Source: Karalla daura
Taxonomy: Eukaryota; Chordata; Actinopteri; Chaetodontiformes; Leiognathidae
Assembly: GCA_029224185.1 (NCBI GenBank)
Contig: CM055199.1
Span: 12,246,938-12,310,937 of the forward strand
Direction: 5' to 3'
DNA: 64,000 bases
This document shows, one piece after another, positions 1-8,319 of the stretch. The position numbers were made by a program, and so were the translations under genes. The notes beneath the pieces are model-generated. The model did no database searches. It had not been told where the DNA came from and saw nothing but the letters and a program-made list of their open reading frames with translations. The first letter of the stretch is position 1, and each line of letters opens with the position of its first letter.

Positions 1-42
1 GAACCTCATCCTGGGCAGCAGCTCCTCTTCAGCCTGTCGTAC

Positions 43-137
43 CTGTGCTGAAGCAGGACGCTCCGATGGCGATGTCGTCGAGCGCCACGTCGGCGTTGGA
101 GCCTTCTCTCCACACGGCCGTCACCTTCACGTTGAAC
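43..137 (-). CDS. alk: ALK/LTK exon: MAM domain 2, C-terminal part
   Basis: 95 nt, entering in phase 2 and leaving in phase 1. The acceptor is CCGCCTCAG|GTTCAAC and the donor AGCACAG|GTACGA. It encodes FNVKVTAVWREGSNADVALD then DIAIGASCFST. The D-[DN]-I-x-[IL]...C ending closes the MAM fold, and the segment lines up with the human ALK stretch ending FDNISISLDC. This is the last coding piece visible. Exons for the linker, the glycine-rich region and the kinase should continue before position 1. Confidence 0.83.
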
Positions 138-529
138 CTGAGGCGGAGCACACAGCGTGCGTTGCGTTCAAGCAGACACACGTCTTTATCAGTTCCCTAC
201 TCGAGGTGGGAGACAATTCCTCTGTGTGTGAAACGTGCAGCTGTTGTGAATGAAAGGTTTGCGTCCTGATGAAAGACGACGTTAGGTGGAGGAGAACTCA
301 AACTGTAACTACGTGGAAGAACATTAGGTATAAAAATAGCCCCATGTGCCCACAGAGAAAGTCAACAGGCGTGCTAGTAAAGGAGGCCTGAGATCAATAA
401 CGTTCCTCTTTGTAGCCATCGATCTGAAGCGTGCACCCAAGACCAGAAGACCTCAGCAACAGTGTCTGTTTTGACCTAAACACAAAAACTCTGTCTGTCA
501 CTCTGGTGTTTCGTAATCATCTCACACAC
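138..529 (-). other. intron between the last two MAM2 exons
   Basis: 392 nt bounded by GT...AG on the minus strand. No repeat, RNA gene or second coding frame was recognised inside. Confidence 0.75.
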
Positions 530-690
530 CCATGGTCGAGGCCGGTCAGCTGCAAGGCCACGTCCTCCCAGTCGTCCGTCCACTGACCGTTTCTCTCCCA
601 GACCAGAGGTGCGATGGCGGTCCCATTATCCTCTATAGCCACCAGCAGAGACCCATTGAAGTCCCCGTGCAGGTACAGAGAGAAACGCAT
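530..690 (-). CDS. alk: ALK/LTK exon: MAM domain 2, central part
   Basis: 161 nt, entering in phase 0 and leaving in phase 2. The acceptor is CCCTCGTGCAG|ATGCG and the donor CCATGG|GTGTGT. It encodes MRFSLYLHGDFNGSLLVAIE, then DNGTAIAPLVWERNGQWTDD and WEDVALQLTGLDHG. The pattern 'C-x-[LM]-R-[MF]-S...G...GSL-x-V...W...W' is a typical MAM core and parallels human ALK. There are two sequons, NGS and NGT. The opening Met is an internal residue following the spliced CQ, not a start codon. The introns on either side are short, 128 and 392 nt. Confidence 0.84.
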
Positions 691-818
691 CTGCACGAGG
701 GAAAAAAAAGTAGTTTGAAAGAAAGGAGTTTGAGGAGTCAAATATTTAGTCGCCTCACAGACAGATGGGAATAAATATGTCAGCAGTTGTTGCTACTGGG
801 CCTGACTGAAGCACCGAC

Positions 819-919
819 CTGGCAGGTGGTGTCGGAGACCGGAGGAGGAAAGGACGAGCTCTGAATGGACGCCTCTCGGAGGGGATTAGACTCCCTTACC
901 TGCAGAAATAAAAAGTGTC
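819..919 (-). CDS. alk: ALK/LTK exon: MAM domain 2, short second exon
   Basis: 101 nt, entering in phase 1 and leaving in phase 0. The acceptor is GCTCCCGCAG|GACAC and the donor TGCCAG|GTCGGT. It encodes (G)HFLFLQVRESNPLREASI, then SSFPPPVSDTTCQ, equivalent to the human segment HALLLS...SATFPAP...PC. An internal donor-like site, CTGCAG|GTAAGG (GT at 898-899), lies 20 nt into the exon and is also in phase 0. Using it would drop 27 codons in frame. The full-length exon is preferred because the extra residues align with the human protein. Confidence 0.78.
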
Positions 920-1497
920 CTGCGGGAGCGGAGTAACACAGACCAGGTGGTGAAATAAACTGCTCCGCAAAAATGATGGAATCACAGACACAGTTAGATG
1001 AGATTGTGCTGATTTTTGTACGTTTTTTTTTTTTTTTCCACAGCCGTTTATTCTGAATTTGTTGCTGCGGGACAAGCACCAGCAGGCGGTAAAACAGGAA
1101 CCTTTGACTCGAGGATTAACAAAGTTAGTTAACACAGAGTTAATTCTTATAGCCTCTTGAGCTCCGAGGGTACAAATATGCTCTCCAGCTGGATTTAAAT
1201 GATCCATACTGAACTCTTCATGGTCATGTGGTGTAACTTCATATGGAAGTAATCTGAACAGGCATTCCTATCATTAGATGGCTCTGAGAGAACTATAAAT
1301 GAGAAGTCTGTTTGTCATAAAACGGACGGGTTTGACACTAAGCAATGTGAGATTTGTAGCGAAAGGAACTGAGGATGATTTTTGAGTTTTTCTTCGACTT
1401 CCAGCTCCTTCCACACCACAATAACTCATGGGAATGGAGAGACTTTTACTAGAGACATACGAGGTGTTAACACTTCATGTCACATGTAATGCATGCG

Positions 1498-1533
<36 letters not shown>

Positions 1534-1561
1534 TATACGTGCGCACACACAGTCTGCCAAC
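920..1561 (-). other. intron within MAM2, with a TG repeat next to its donor
   Basis: 642 nt bounded by GTTGGC and CCCGCAG on the minus strand. Within the first 70 nt after the donor the transcript carries an interrupted (TG)n tract (1498-1551 on the plus strand as CA). A T17 run lies at 1022-1038. Nothing else was recognised. Confidence 0.72.
1498..1551. repeat. (CA)n microsatellite, interrupted, next to the MAM2 exon donor
   Basis: CA dinucleotides broken by CTCG and TATACGTG. In the transcript it reads as TG/UG and starts about 10 nt after the 1562 donor. Confidence 0.95.
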
Positions 1562-1711
1562 CTGGTGTGCTCTGCAGAGTGACACCCTGCATGTCTTCTC
1601 TCTCCAGCAGCTCGTCTCCAGCGACCCTTCTCCAGGCCGAGCGCTGGCTGGACACAAACCAACCACATGCATCCCGTTCAAATGAGCAGTGAGAGCCAAA
1701 CGGAAGAGCAT
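1562..1711 (-). CDS. alk: ALK/LTK exon: MAM domain 2, N-terminal part
   Basis: 150 nt, phase 1 at both ends, the same size and phase as the first MAM1 exon. The acceptor is CCTCCTCCTCCCCAG|ATGC, a strong tract, and the donor CACCAG|GTTGGC. It encodes (D)ALPFGSHCSFERDACGWF, aligning with the human ALK start LPxGFxC-x-FE-x-x-x-CGW, then SAWRRVAGDELLERED and VTLQSTP. It joins the next exon as P-G-HFLFLQ. In the transcript, TG-repeat tracts lie on both sides: one begins about 10 nt after the donor, the other ends about 70 nt before the acceptor. No stop codon is seen. Confidence 0.82.
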
Positions 1712-1783
1712 CTGGGGAGGAGGAGGATTGTTGTCATATTTCACTAAAACAGAGATCACAGCTGTGAAAACGTCACCCCCGCT

Positions 1784-1815
<32 letters not shown>

Positions 1816-1820
1816 ACACT
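1784..1820. repeat. (CA)n microsatellite upstream of the MAM2 exon acceptor
   Basis: About 18 CA units with one T interruption. It reads as UG repeat in the minus-strand transcript and ends roughly 70 nt before the acceptor at 1712. Confidence 0.95.
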
Positions 1821-2307
1821 TGATTCGCCTCTTTGGAGGAGTATCCAAGCAAAGATTATAGGCTTCATTGTGTGCCATGTGTCTTGACGTGAAAATCAGT
1901 GTTTGGTTTCTGTGCTCGGGCATGTTTTTCTGGCTCACGCCCTGACCCTTAATCAGCCTTGGTAGAGATGTTTGGCCTTTAACGGTCACATGAGACAACA
2001 CAAATTCATCTCTTTGCGTCCATCATAAGAAAAGCTCGCATGTGTTGTCTAAAGGCAGGAGGAAAACTTCCAACTTCAGAGTTTCTAAACTTTCTAAAAG
2101 TCCCCGCTCATCTCCATTTAATGAACACATACATTTAAGAATCACTGGGTTAAAACGCACTTCACATATATCACTCACAATACTTGCCTGTGTCTTCATA
2201 CAACTATGTTAGACAAGTGTTTTTGCGGGCTTGGAGACAAAACTTTATTTCTTTATATTCTCATAAGGCTTTTTTGAACCTCTAGTCTCTATCCTTTTAC
2301 ATGTACT

Positions 2308-2441
2308 CATTTGAGAGGTTCTTTTATCCAAAGCAACTTGCTACAGAGTGGGGAGCGTTTGGGGTGAGGTGACAAGGATCTGCACCTGAGACCTGCGGGT
2401 TTGCAAATCCATGTTTTCAACCACTAGAGCACTGTTGCCCC
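2308..2441 (-). mobile_element. tRNA-derived SINE-like element
   Basis: On the minus strand it begins GGGGGCAACAGTGCTCTAGTGG, with an A-box-like CTCTAGTGGTT, then a B-box-like GGTGCAGATCC, and closes with TTGCTTTGGATAAAAGAACC. That tail resembles the 'GCTTTGGATAAAAGCGTCTG' tail common at the end of fish SINEs (recalled, not searched). It lies in the same orientation as the host gene, inside an intron. Confidence 0.6.
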
Positions 2442-3606
2442 CATTTGTAAGTGATGAAGTACAAAACAGCCTCATGCGTACAAATGATACGATATTTATA
2501 CGTACAAAAACATATAAATGGGATGAGGAAAAGTTTGAGGTGGATTTTCTAGTTTTCTTTATTATTGCCTTTCGATGATGTCACTGTCAATCATAATCAA
2601 ATTATTTTGTTAAGTACTTTTTTAGGACATTTTATTCATTCAACTCTCACTTATTTTTTTATTAGTTTCATGGACCATGATGAATATTGCTGGCACTGTT
2701 GGCAAATATTTATGATCTGTGTGCAGTGTACATCTTCAAAGTGCCAACTTGAAAGTGAAAAAATAAAGAGAAAAAAAAAATCCTGCTTCTATACAACTCA
2801 CATAAAGACATTTTTCCATCTAATTTTGGGGGGACAAAGAGTCATCTATGAAGTGTCAGTGTCCTTTTAATGGAGTGTTTCATAAGCACTCTTACTGGAC
2901 AGATTTTGCTGGTGGGCCATTTGAAAAAAAAAAAAACTGTGACCCAGCTCCTTTCCTCTGGGGATCCACAAGACGTGCACTTAAAATAGCTCTGACTTCA
3001 TTGATTTGATTACTGACTGGAGCGATACCCTTTGATCCTCCGTGCAGTGAAGTGTTTTCCTTCGCGCCGAGTGACTGATGTTTACAAAGGGAGCCTGAAA
3101 GTGCCCAAAATGACACCGTCTGTCTGACTGTCTGAAAACACATTTCTGTCTCTCTTTTGCAAACCACTACTCGCTGCTTTCGTTCGGTTTAAAGACTCTG
3201 TGAAAACTTTGAAAAGCACAGCACAAATTCTGAATGATTCCAGCTTTGAAGAAAATTAAAAAGAAAAAAAAAACAGTTATTTGATGGAAATGACATAAGA
3301 GCAGAGGCTCCACTCGGCTTTGGCACTTCAAATGTTCACATAGTTATTTCTTGCACTTTTGATATATTGTGTCGAGGCCCTCGGCATAGGATAATCCACC
3401 ACCGCCAGCCAAAGGATTAACAATTTCTCATGGCTTTTAACTCAACTATAGCTAATGCAAATGAATGACAGCTTGCCAGGAGGTCTGAGTTTTGCGTTGA
3501 GACTCTTGTGTTGGAGCCTGGCCTCACTTACAGTACCTCTCCACCCACGGCCCCAATAAACTGAAGCAGACACACAAGTGCATCTTTTGCTTTTCATGTT
3601 GTTTTG

Positions 3607-3638
<32 letters not shown>

Positions 3639-3643
3639 ACACT
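3607..3643. repeat. (CA)n microsatellite
   Basis: About 18 CA units with one T interruption near the end, inside the intron before the LDLa exon in plus-strand coordinates. Confidence 0.95.
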
Positions 3644-3751
3644 CTAATTCAAATGCCTGATGGCGCAGATCAAATCAGGTGAAATCGTTTAGCTGCATCT
3701 AGTTGCATTTTTGCAGCATTAGAAATGGATTCCACAGCTCCCCTCTACAGT

Positions 3752-4209
3752 ACAGGGTATCTGCAGGTCTCATTAAATTAATTTCAATACCTTTCAAAGA
3801 TGTCTTAAAGACCTTCCAAGAAAACTTTACGATGTCGTTATTTTAAGCTGTAATCAGCAACAAATTTTTAAGTTACTAAACAGTTGTTATTCTGCGATCA
3901 AATCCACAGAGCACAGCCATACAACAGACCTGATCCCAGATCAGCTGGGAAGGAAGGAAGCTCTAAAAAATAAATTAAACCAAAGACCGAACCAAAGTTT
4001 ATTTAAATTTATCTTTTCTATATCTTTTAAGTATCTTATATCATGTATACACCACGATACTATATGGAAAGAGCTTGAACACCAATCACATCTAAAACCT
4101 CCTAAATTCACAACTCATAGTTTTTTATACTTTTTTAAGGTCCTTCATCTTCCCAAAATTTGATTTATCATCTTAAACACTTTTAAAGGCCTCACACCTG
4201 ACACCCTGT
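3752..4209. mobile_element. non-autonomous DNA transposon-like element with inverted ends
   Basis: The left end reads ACAGGGTATCTGCAGGTCT and the right end, reverse-complemented, ACAGGGTGTCAGGTGTGAG; the outer 7-8 bases match exactly and the next ten partly. The interior is rich in 'CTTAAA/TTTAAG' strings on both sides, as in fish elements starting ACAGGGT-TCTGCAGGT that I recall as hAT-like. It is about 458 nt with no coding capacity. A clean target duplication is not visible. It sits about 60 nt from the LDLa exon donor. Confidence 0.6.
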
Positions 4210-4269
4210 TGTAGATATCATCCCGTTGTGCACCCGGTGACTTTATTGTGAAAGGAAATGATGCCTCAC

Positions 4270-4407
4270 CACAAATGAAGCCTTCGTCCTCTCCTAATGG
4301 ACAATCCGTGTGGAAGTTGCACACTTGGCTCTGGTCGATGCAGCCTCCCGAGTTTTCACAGTGGAAAGATTCCCCACATGGCCCGTCCAGCTCGATGGCC
4401 TGGTCGT
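4270..4407 (-). CDS. alk: ALK/LTK exon: LDL-receptor class A domain
   Basis: 138 nt, phase 1 at both ends, a complete symmetric domain exon. The acceptor is GCCGCAG|ACGAC and the donor TTTGTG|GTGAGG. Six cysteines are spaced as in an LDLa module: GPC-GESFHC-ENSGGC-IDQSQVC-NFHTDC-PLGEDEGFIC. The calcium loop is partly kept (D in TDC, then EDE), but the usual Asp after the fourth Cys is Asn. The C-x-FH-x-DC-x-x-GEDE string is shared with human ALK. Its place between two MAM domains is diagnostic of the ALK ectodomain. A terminal-inverted-repeat element begins about 60 nt into the intron downstream of its donor. Confidence 0.87.
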
Positions 4408-5292
4408 CTGCGGCCCAGCAAATGCACAACAATAAACAATTACGCGAACCAAGAAATCAGATGTTCTCTGCAGCTAAGCCAATCTTACTGCTGACAAAAA
4501 AAATGGAAGCCATTTAAGCCTCGAGTATGAGACGTCAGATGAAAAGATCAGCCACAGTCTCGGATCTGTCCAGCGCTCAGCGGCCAGTTGGCTTCGTTTA
4601 GCTCGGAGAAAGGAAGCAGGCGTGAAAAAGCTACACCTAGCATCTCTAACACCTACTTACACATCTCACTTGTCAGTTTCAAAGCCAAGGTGTAGAAATA
4701 ACATTTCACCGTATACAGTACACACAAGTAAAGAAAAATCCCCCCCCACATTTCCAGAATATTCCTGGAGCGTCTGAGCTTTACATGGCAGCAGCCAAAG
4801 TCTTCCACCGTCTGTGAGAAATTAGCACATTTTATACAACTTGGCCAAAATGCAGCTTGCTATTTTATACAAGTAAAACCAGGCGACCTGTCAAACAGGG
4901 AGGACAGTGTTACCTGTTATAAGAGGAGAAAAGCAATATTAAATCTGCTTCTGAGTGTGATCTGGGTGCTGGGACACCAGATCTGATTAATGCACCTTTA
5001 AATTTAATACAATCCACAAAGTCTGCTTTTCTGAGGTCCGCACACTGTGAGCATTGTCAGCGTCAGTGTTAAATCTATGGCCAAGTTGTTGTATATTATT
5101 GTCCTAGACTGCACAAGTTCATCTGATAATTATGAAACATTTTCAGGAATTAAAGATGTGCAGCAGTGGCAGCAGGTCTCCATTTTACAAACGGTTGCTA
5201 CAGTCGCTCTCCAGTTTGCTCCGTTAAGCGCTACTCAGAGGAAATGGCTGCGAGGGAGTGTGTTTCGCCTCTGAACAACATGACTCACTCAC
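4408..5292 (-). other. intron between MAM1 and the LDLa exon
   Basis: 885 nt of AT-rich sequence with GT/AG ends on the minus strand. A C8 run lies at 4741-4748. No repeat family or conserved reading frame was recognised. Confidence 0.72.
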
Positions 5293-5432
5293 CTGATTCA
5301 CAGTCTATGAGCTCCAGAGAGTCCACAGCCACTGTGGGTCCATCTTCTCCCAAGCAGGAAGTGTAGAGCAGGGTCACCTGAAAGGGCTCGTCCACCTGAC
5401 CAATCACGATCTCCAAAACCTCCCAGTCAGCC
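5293..5432 (-). CDS. alk: ALK/LTK exon: MAM domain 1, C-terminal part
   Basis: 140 nt, entering in phase 2 (completing an Arg codon) and leaving in phase 1. The acceptor is TATGCCAG|GGCTGAC and the donor GAATCAG|GTGAGT, a near-perfect consensus. It encodes ADWEVLEIVIGQVDEPFQVT then LLYTSCLGEDG, and ends SLELIDCES. The pattern W-x-VL...IG-x-x-D-x-PF-x-V-x-L-x-Y matches human ALK MAM1 better than MAM domains of other families I know, and is one of the two main grounds for the family call. The terminal IDC supplies the last MAM cysteine. One further Cys (YTSC) is unpaired in the simple MAM pattern. Confidence 0.85.
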
Positions 5433-7656
5433 CTGGCATAGACCAATCACAGGAAAAACTTCTTTGTGTCTTATACGAATACATTATCGTACGTCTATTT
5501 GACTCCATTAAAACAATTATAGTGCAGAAATTAGAAAGGGTTGAAAATACTAGGAAAGTGATTCACGTCTACAGCGTCGTGCGTGTGCTGTTGCTAAGCA
5601 ACCACAGACACCTGCAGTCCATCATTCGGCTAAAATTGTTAATAACATTAGCTTATGCCGTAAGAAGCCTGAAAGAGAAAACTGTTTTGAACTCCACAAC
5701 CCTGAGGCTGCTGATGACAACATTCAGGTTAAACCACAAAACCTCGTTAGTGAAACAGGCTTCTCATAGAAGCAGGCAACACTGAAATCATTTCAAGCAT
5801 TCCCCCATTTCTATATCGCTTTTGATGATGACATTTTTACTTCTGCTTTTATCTCTTTGGAAAACTAAGAATTTCCATTGCCTTCATGTTCATTGACGCA
5901 TTCACTGGATAGCTTTGCGTATACACTATTTTTCTTACAAAGTGAAGGAACTAGTCATAATCAATAATACAATTTTTTTTTCCTAATCCTAAAATCCTAA
6001 AAGTAAATCAAATTCACGCTGTCTGGCATAAAAAGCATTAAATATTGCTTTCCAACAATTGGGAGAAGTCAGTGAAGAGAAATACTTAATTTATAGAGTT
6101 TTCCGACATGTTTTTGTTAGATTTATTATCAAGGAAAATCACTTCATCTTCATCATCTTTTCGCTTTAAATAATTTACAGCCTGTGTCTGACACTGCCTA
6201 AATACGTTTCTGAGCTTCCTCCACCTGTTTCCTGAGAGGTGAGGACTTTTCAGTGAAATATGAGCCTAAAATGAGCCTAGATGTGAACCCACTGCCTGGG
6301 GTTCAGAGAGTTCCCTTTACCAGATCAAGCTCAAACAAACACAGGGATCGTGATTACCTCCTGGCATTTCATTGTAAACAAACACTTTGTTTGAATGATT
6401 GTCATTTCGCATCAAAATGTCCCATGAAGGCCTCTGAGAACATGCTGAATATATTTTCTTCCTCGTAAAACACTTGCCAAGGCATTGTGGCTTGCTTTCA
6501 AATCGTGCATTGTATCAGTTTTGGGACATTCCCGCTATGCTGTTTTACTGGCACATCGCTGCTTTTATGGCCCAAAAACGCCTATCACAACACTGACAAA
6601 CAATACAGCTCTTAAAAACATTCCTTGACCACATCACGTACTCGTTGGTCAAAAGCACGTTTGGCCAAAGCCCAGTCAATATAAATTACAACACAGATGT
6701 TGTCTTGTCGAGTGGTTTGTCCTCACTAGCTCCCATTCGACACATGTATGGGCACAGTGTTCGACACAGGTTGAGTCATATTTGACATTACTTACATTTA
6801 CGTCACCGCCTCTGCGGCTTCCTCAACTTCTCACAAACACGGGTCCATTTGCAAAAATTATCCTCCAATCTTGCAAAATGTTGCATTCAGAGGAGAGGCT
6901 GAGTAGTAGTGGCACACTGTTAAGGACAATAAGGGATGCAAACTAGGGGCCATTATCGGGAACATTAGGCCTCTGTTTGCAAGGAAAGCGTTCCAGTCCA
7001 TGACTTCTGAGAACAATTGGCGCAAGTGAAACATCATAACTCACGCGGCTGTACAGTAAAACATATATCACATGGGGTGGGAACAGTATTTACAGCTAAG
7101 GTTCAGTATGCGATGCATAGTGGGGCTGATGAATTAATCCACTGTCCGCGTGTCTCGTAATGGAATTGCTCAGTCCATTACTGCACTCACAAAGACCAGC
7201 GTACCAACCCATTGTCTATGCCAATCCACTCCTCCTCTGTCCCAACCAATTATATCTCGATTTGTTTCCAGAGACTGCATCTAGAGACGCAAATGCTTTT
7301 AGCTGCTCTAAAGATGCCCTCACTCCGGCGTCTGATCAATAGGAAATACCTGTCCCCGTTCCCCCAAACAATCTGCAGAGGACGGAAGTCTCCATGTGAG
7401 CACAATCGTGCAGTTTGTCCCACATGAAAAGAGCAAAGAAACATTTTTGTTATTGAACTTTTGTACGGCGGGGGTAAAAGGTATTGGTTTCTGCGTCCTG
7501 TGTCTGTTTCATACGAGCACTTCAATTACCGCGGCGGGGATGCAGTGAATGTGCTTTTTGACAGTAATTCCCTTGACCTGTTGTGAGGCACGAAAAAAAA
7601 AGAAGAAACGCCAATAAATCCGACCCCCCCGAGGGTCGGGGAGTGTGTTTGCTGAC
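5433..7656 (-). other. intron within MAM1
   Basis: 2224 nt with GTCAGC...TGCCAG ends on the minus strand. No microsatellite of note and no repeat family recognised. The short open frames inside show no similarity I recognise. Confidence 0.72.
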
Positions 7657-7885
7657 CTGTGCTCGTCCTGCTTCCGGTGGTTGAGTACCACAGAGTGAAT
7701 GGTTGAGCCCGCCAGAACCGGCTTGATGAGGAGTGTGAGGTTTCCCACCCCCGGGCTGGCTTCGTACAGGGCCAGCTGCAGCACGCAGAGCTTGCGGCTT
7801 CCCGCCAGCACTGGGCTCGTCAAGTGGTACTCGCATCCTCCAGAGCCCTCGGCAGCCGTGGAGGGTCGTAGGAGGAGGAAGTGCC
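7657..7885 (-). CDS. alk: ALK/LTK exon: MAM domain 1, central part
   Basis: 229 nt, entering in phase 1 and leaving in phase 2. The acceptor is CTTTTATTAG|GGCAC and the donor CACAG|GTCAGC. The protein starts GHFLLLRPS, the conserved MAM 'GHFLLL' strand, followed by GGCEYHLTSPVL and KLCVLQLALYE, which supply two of the MAM cysteines. An NLT sequon sits in GNLTLLIKPVL. It ends ...RKQDEH before a split Arg codon. It resembles the human ALK stretch containing SFLLLN and the following SEHC segment. It is separated by 284 nt from the upstream exon and 2224 nt from the downstream exon. No stop codon or frameshift is seen. Confidence 0.82.
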
Positions 7886-8169
7886 CTAATAAAAGAAAAA
7901 AAATTTTCAAGTGAGACACTTTTATAGCAGCTTCACAGTACTCCTCATCAATGATTTGATGAGGAGTCAGCCTCCTCCACAAATGAGGACATATCTTAGC
8001 GTGTTAGCACAGAATCAAAATAAATGTGAAGGCAGGCCGGCTTAAAATGGCTTCGGGTAAATCCGAAGATGTATTCTTCGGAGCGTTCGAGCCTGAGAAT
8101 TTATTCCAGAGAGGCCACGGGCGGCACAACACAAAGCACAATGTCTGGTCTGTGATTCTCTGCACTCAC
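7886..8169 (-). other. short intron within MAM1
   Basis: 284 nt with GTGAGT...TTATTAG ends on the minus strand. Nothing else recognised. Confidence 0.75.
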
Positions 8170-8319
8170 CGTCGGCGCTCCCCACTGAGTGGTCGGTCGC
8201 GGGCATCGTCCCGGCCGCTGCCGTCTCCGGTTGCCGTGGCGACGCCACCAGCCAGTCGCCGCGGTCGCTGTGATTCGATGAACTCCAGGGGCACAGTGTC
8301 TCAAAATCGCATGAGGTAA
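8170..8319 (-). CDS. alk: ALK/LTK exon: MAM domain 1, N-terminal part
   Basis: 150 nt, phase 1 at both ends. It encodes 49 whole residues opening TSCDFETLCPW, the usual C-x-F-E...C-x-W start of a MAM domain, then a second Trp (GDW) and a Ser/Thr/Ala-rich stretch ending SVGSAD. The donor is CGACG|GTGAGT, a strong match. The acceptor is a long CT-rich tract ending TTGAAG|TTACC; its AG follows A rather than C or T, so it is the weakest boundary here. The exon joins the next one as ...D-G-HFLLL. An NHS glycosylation sequon is present. It corresponds to human ALK exon 2 by position (from memory), so intron 1 should lie upstream. The exon is CpG-rich compared with its surroundings. Confidence 0.78.

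Larger units (their letters stand above)
1712..4269 (-). other. intron between the LDLa exon and MAM2
   Basis: 2558 nt. It holds two (CA)n microsatellites, a SINE-like copy (2308-2441) and a terminal-inverted-repeat element (3752-4209), listed separately. The remainder is AT-rich with no coding signal. Confidence 0.75.

Noticed and set aside
3520..3545. Strong donor-like ACT|GTAAGT on the minus strand
   Set aside because: No matching acceptor with an open frame of the right phase, and no domain similarity in the preceding sequence.
4080..4130. Minus-strand SCEF-like start considered as the first MAM2 exon
   Set aside because: An in-frame TAG follows within a few codons and it lies inside the inverted-end element. 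The exon at 1562-1711 fits in motif, phase and splice sites.
43..8319. Assignment to other MAM/LDLa proteins such as MALRD1, enteropeptidase or zonadhesin
   Set aside because: A single LDLa between two MAM domains, with W-x-VL...IG-x-x-D-x-PF and C-x-FH-x-DC-x-x-GEDE, fits the ALK ectodomain better than repeated LDLa-MAM arrays or protease architectures.
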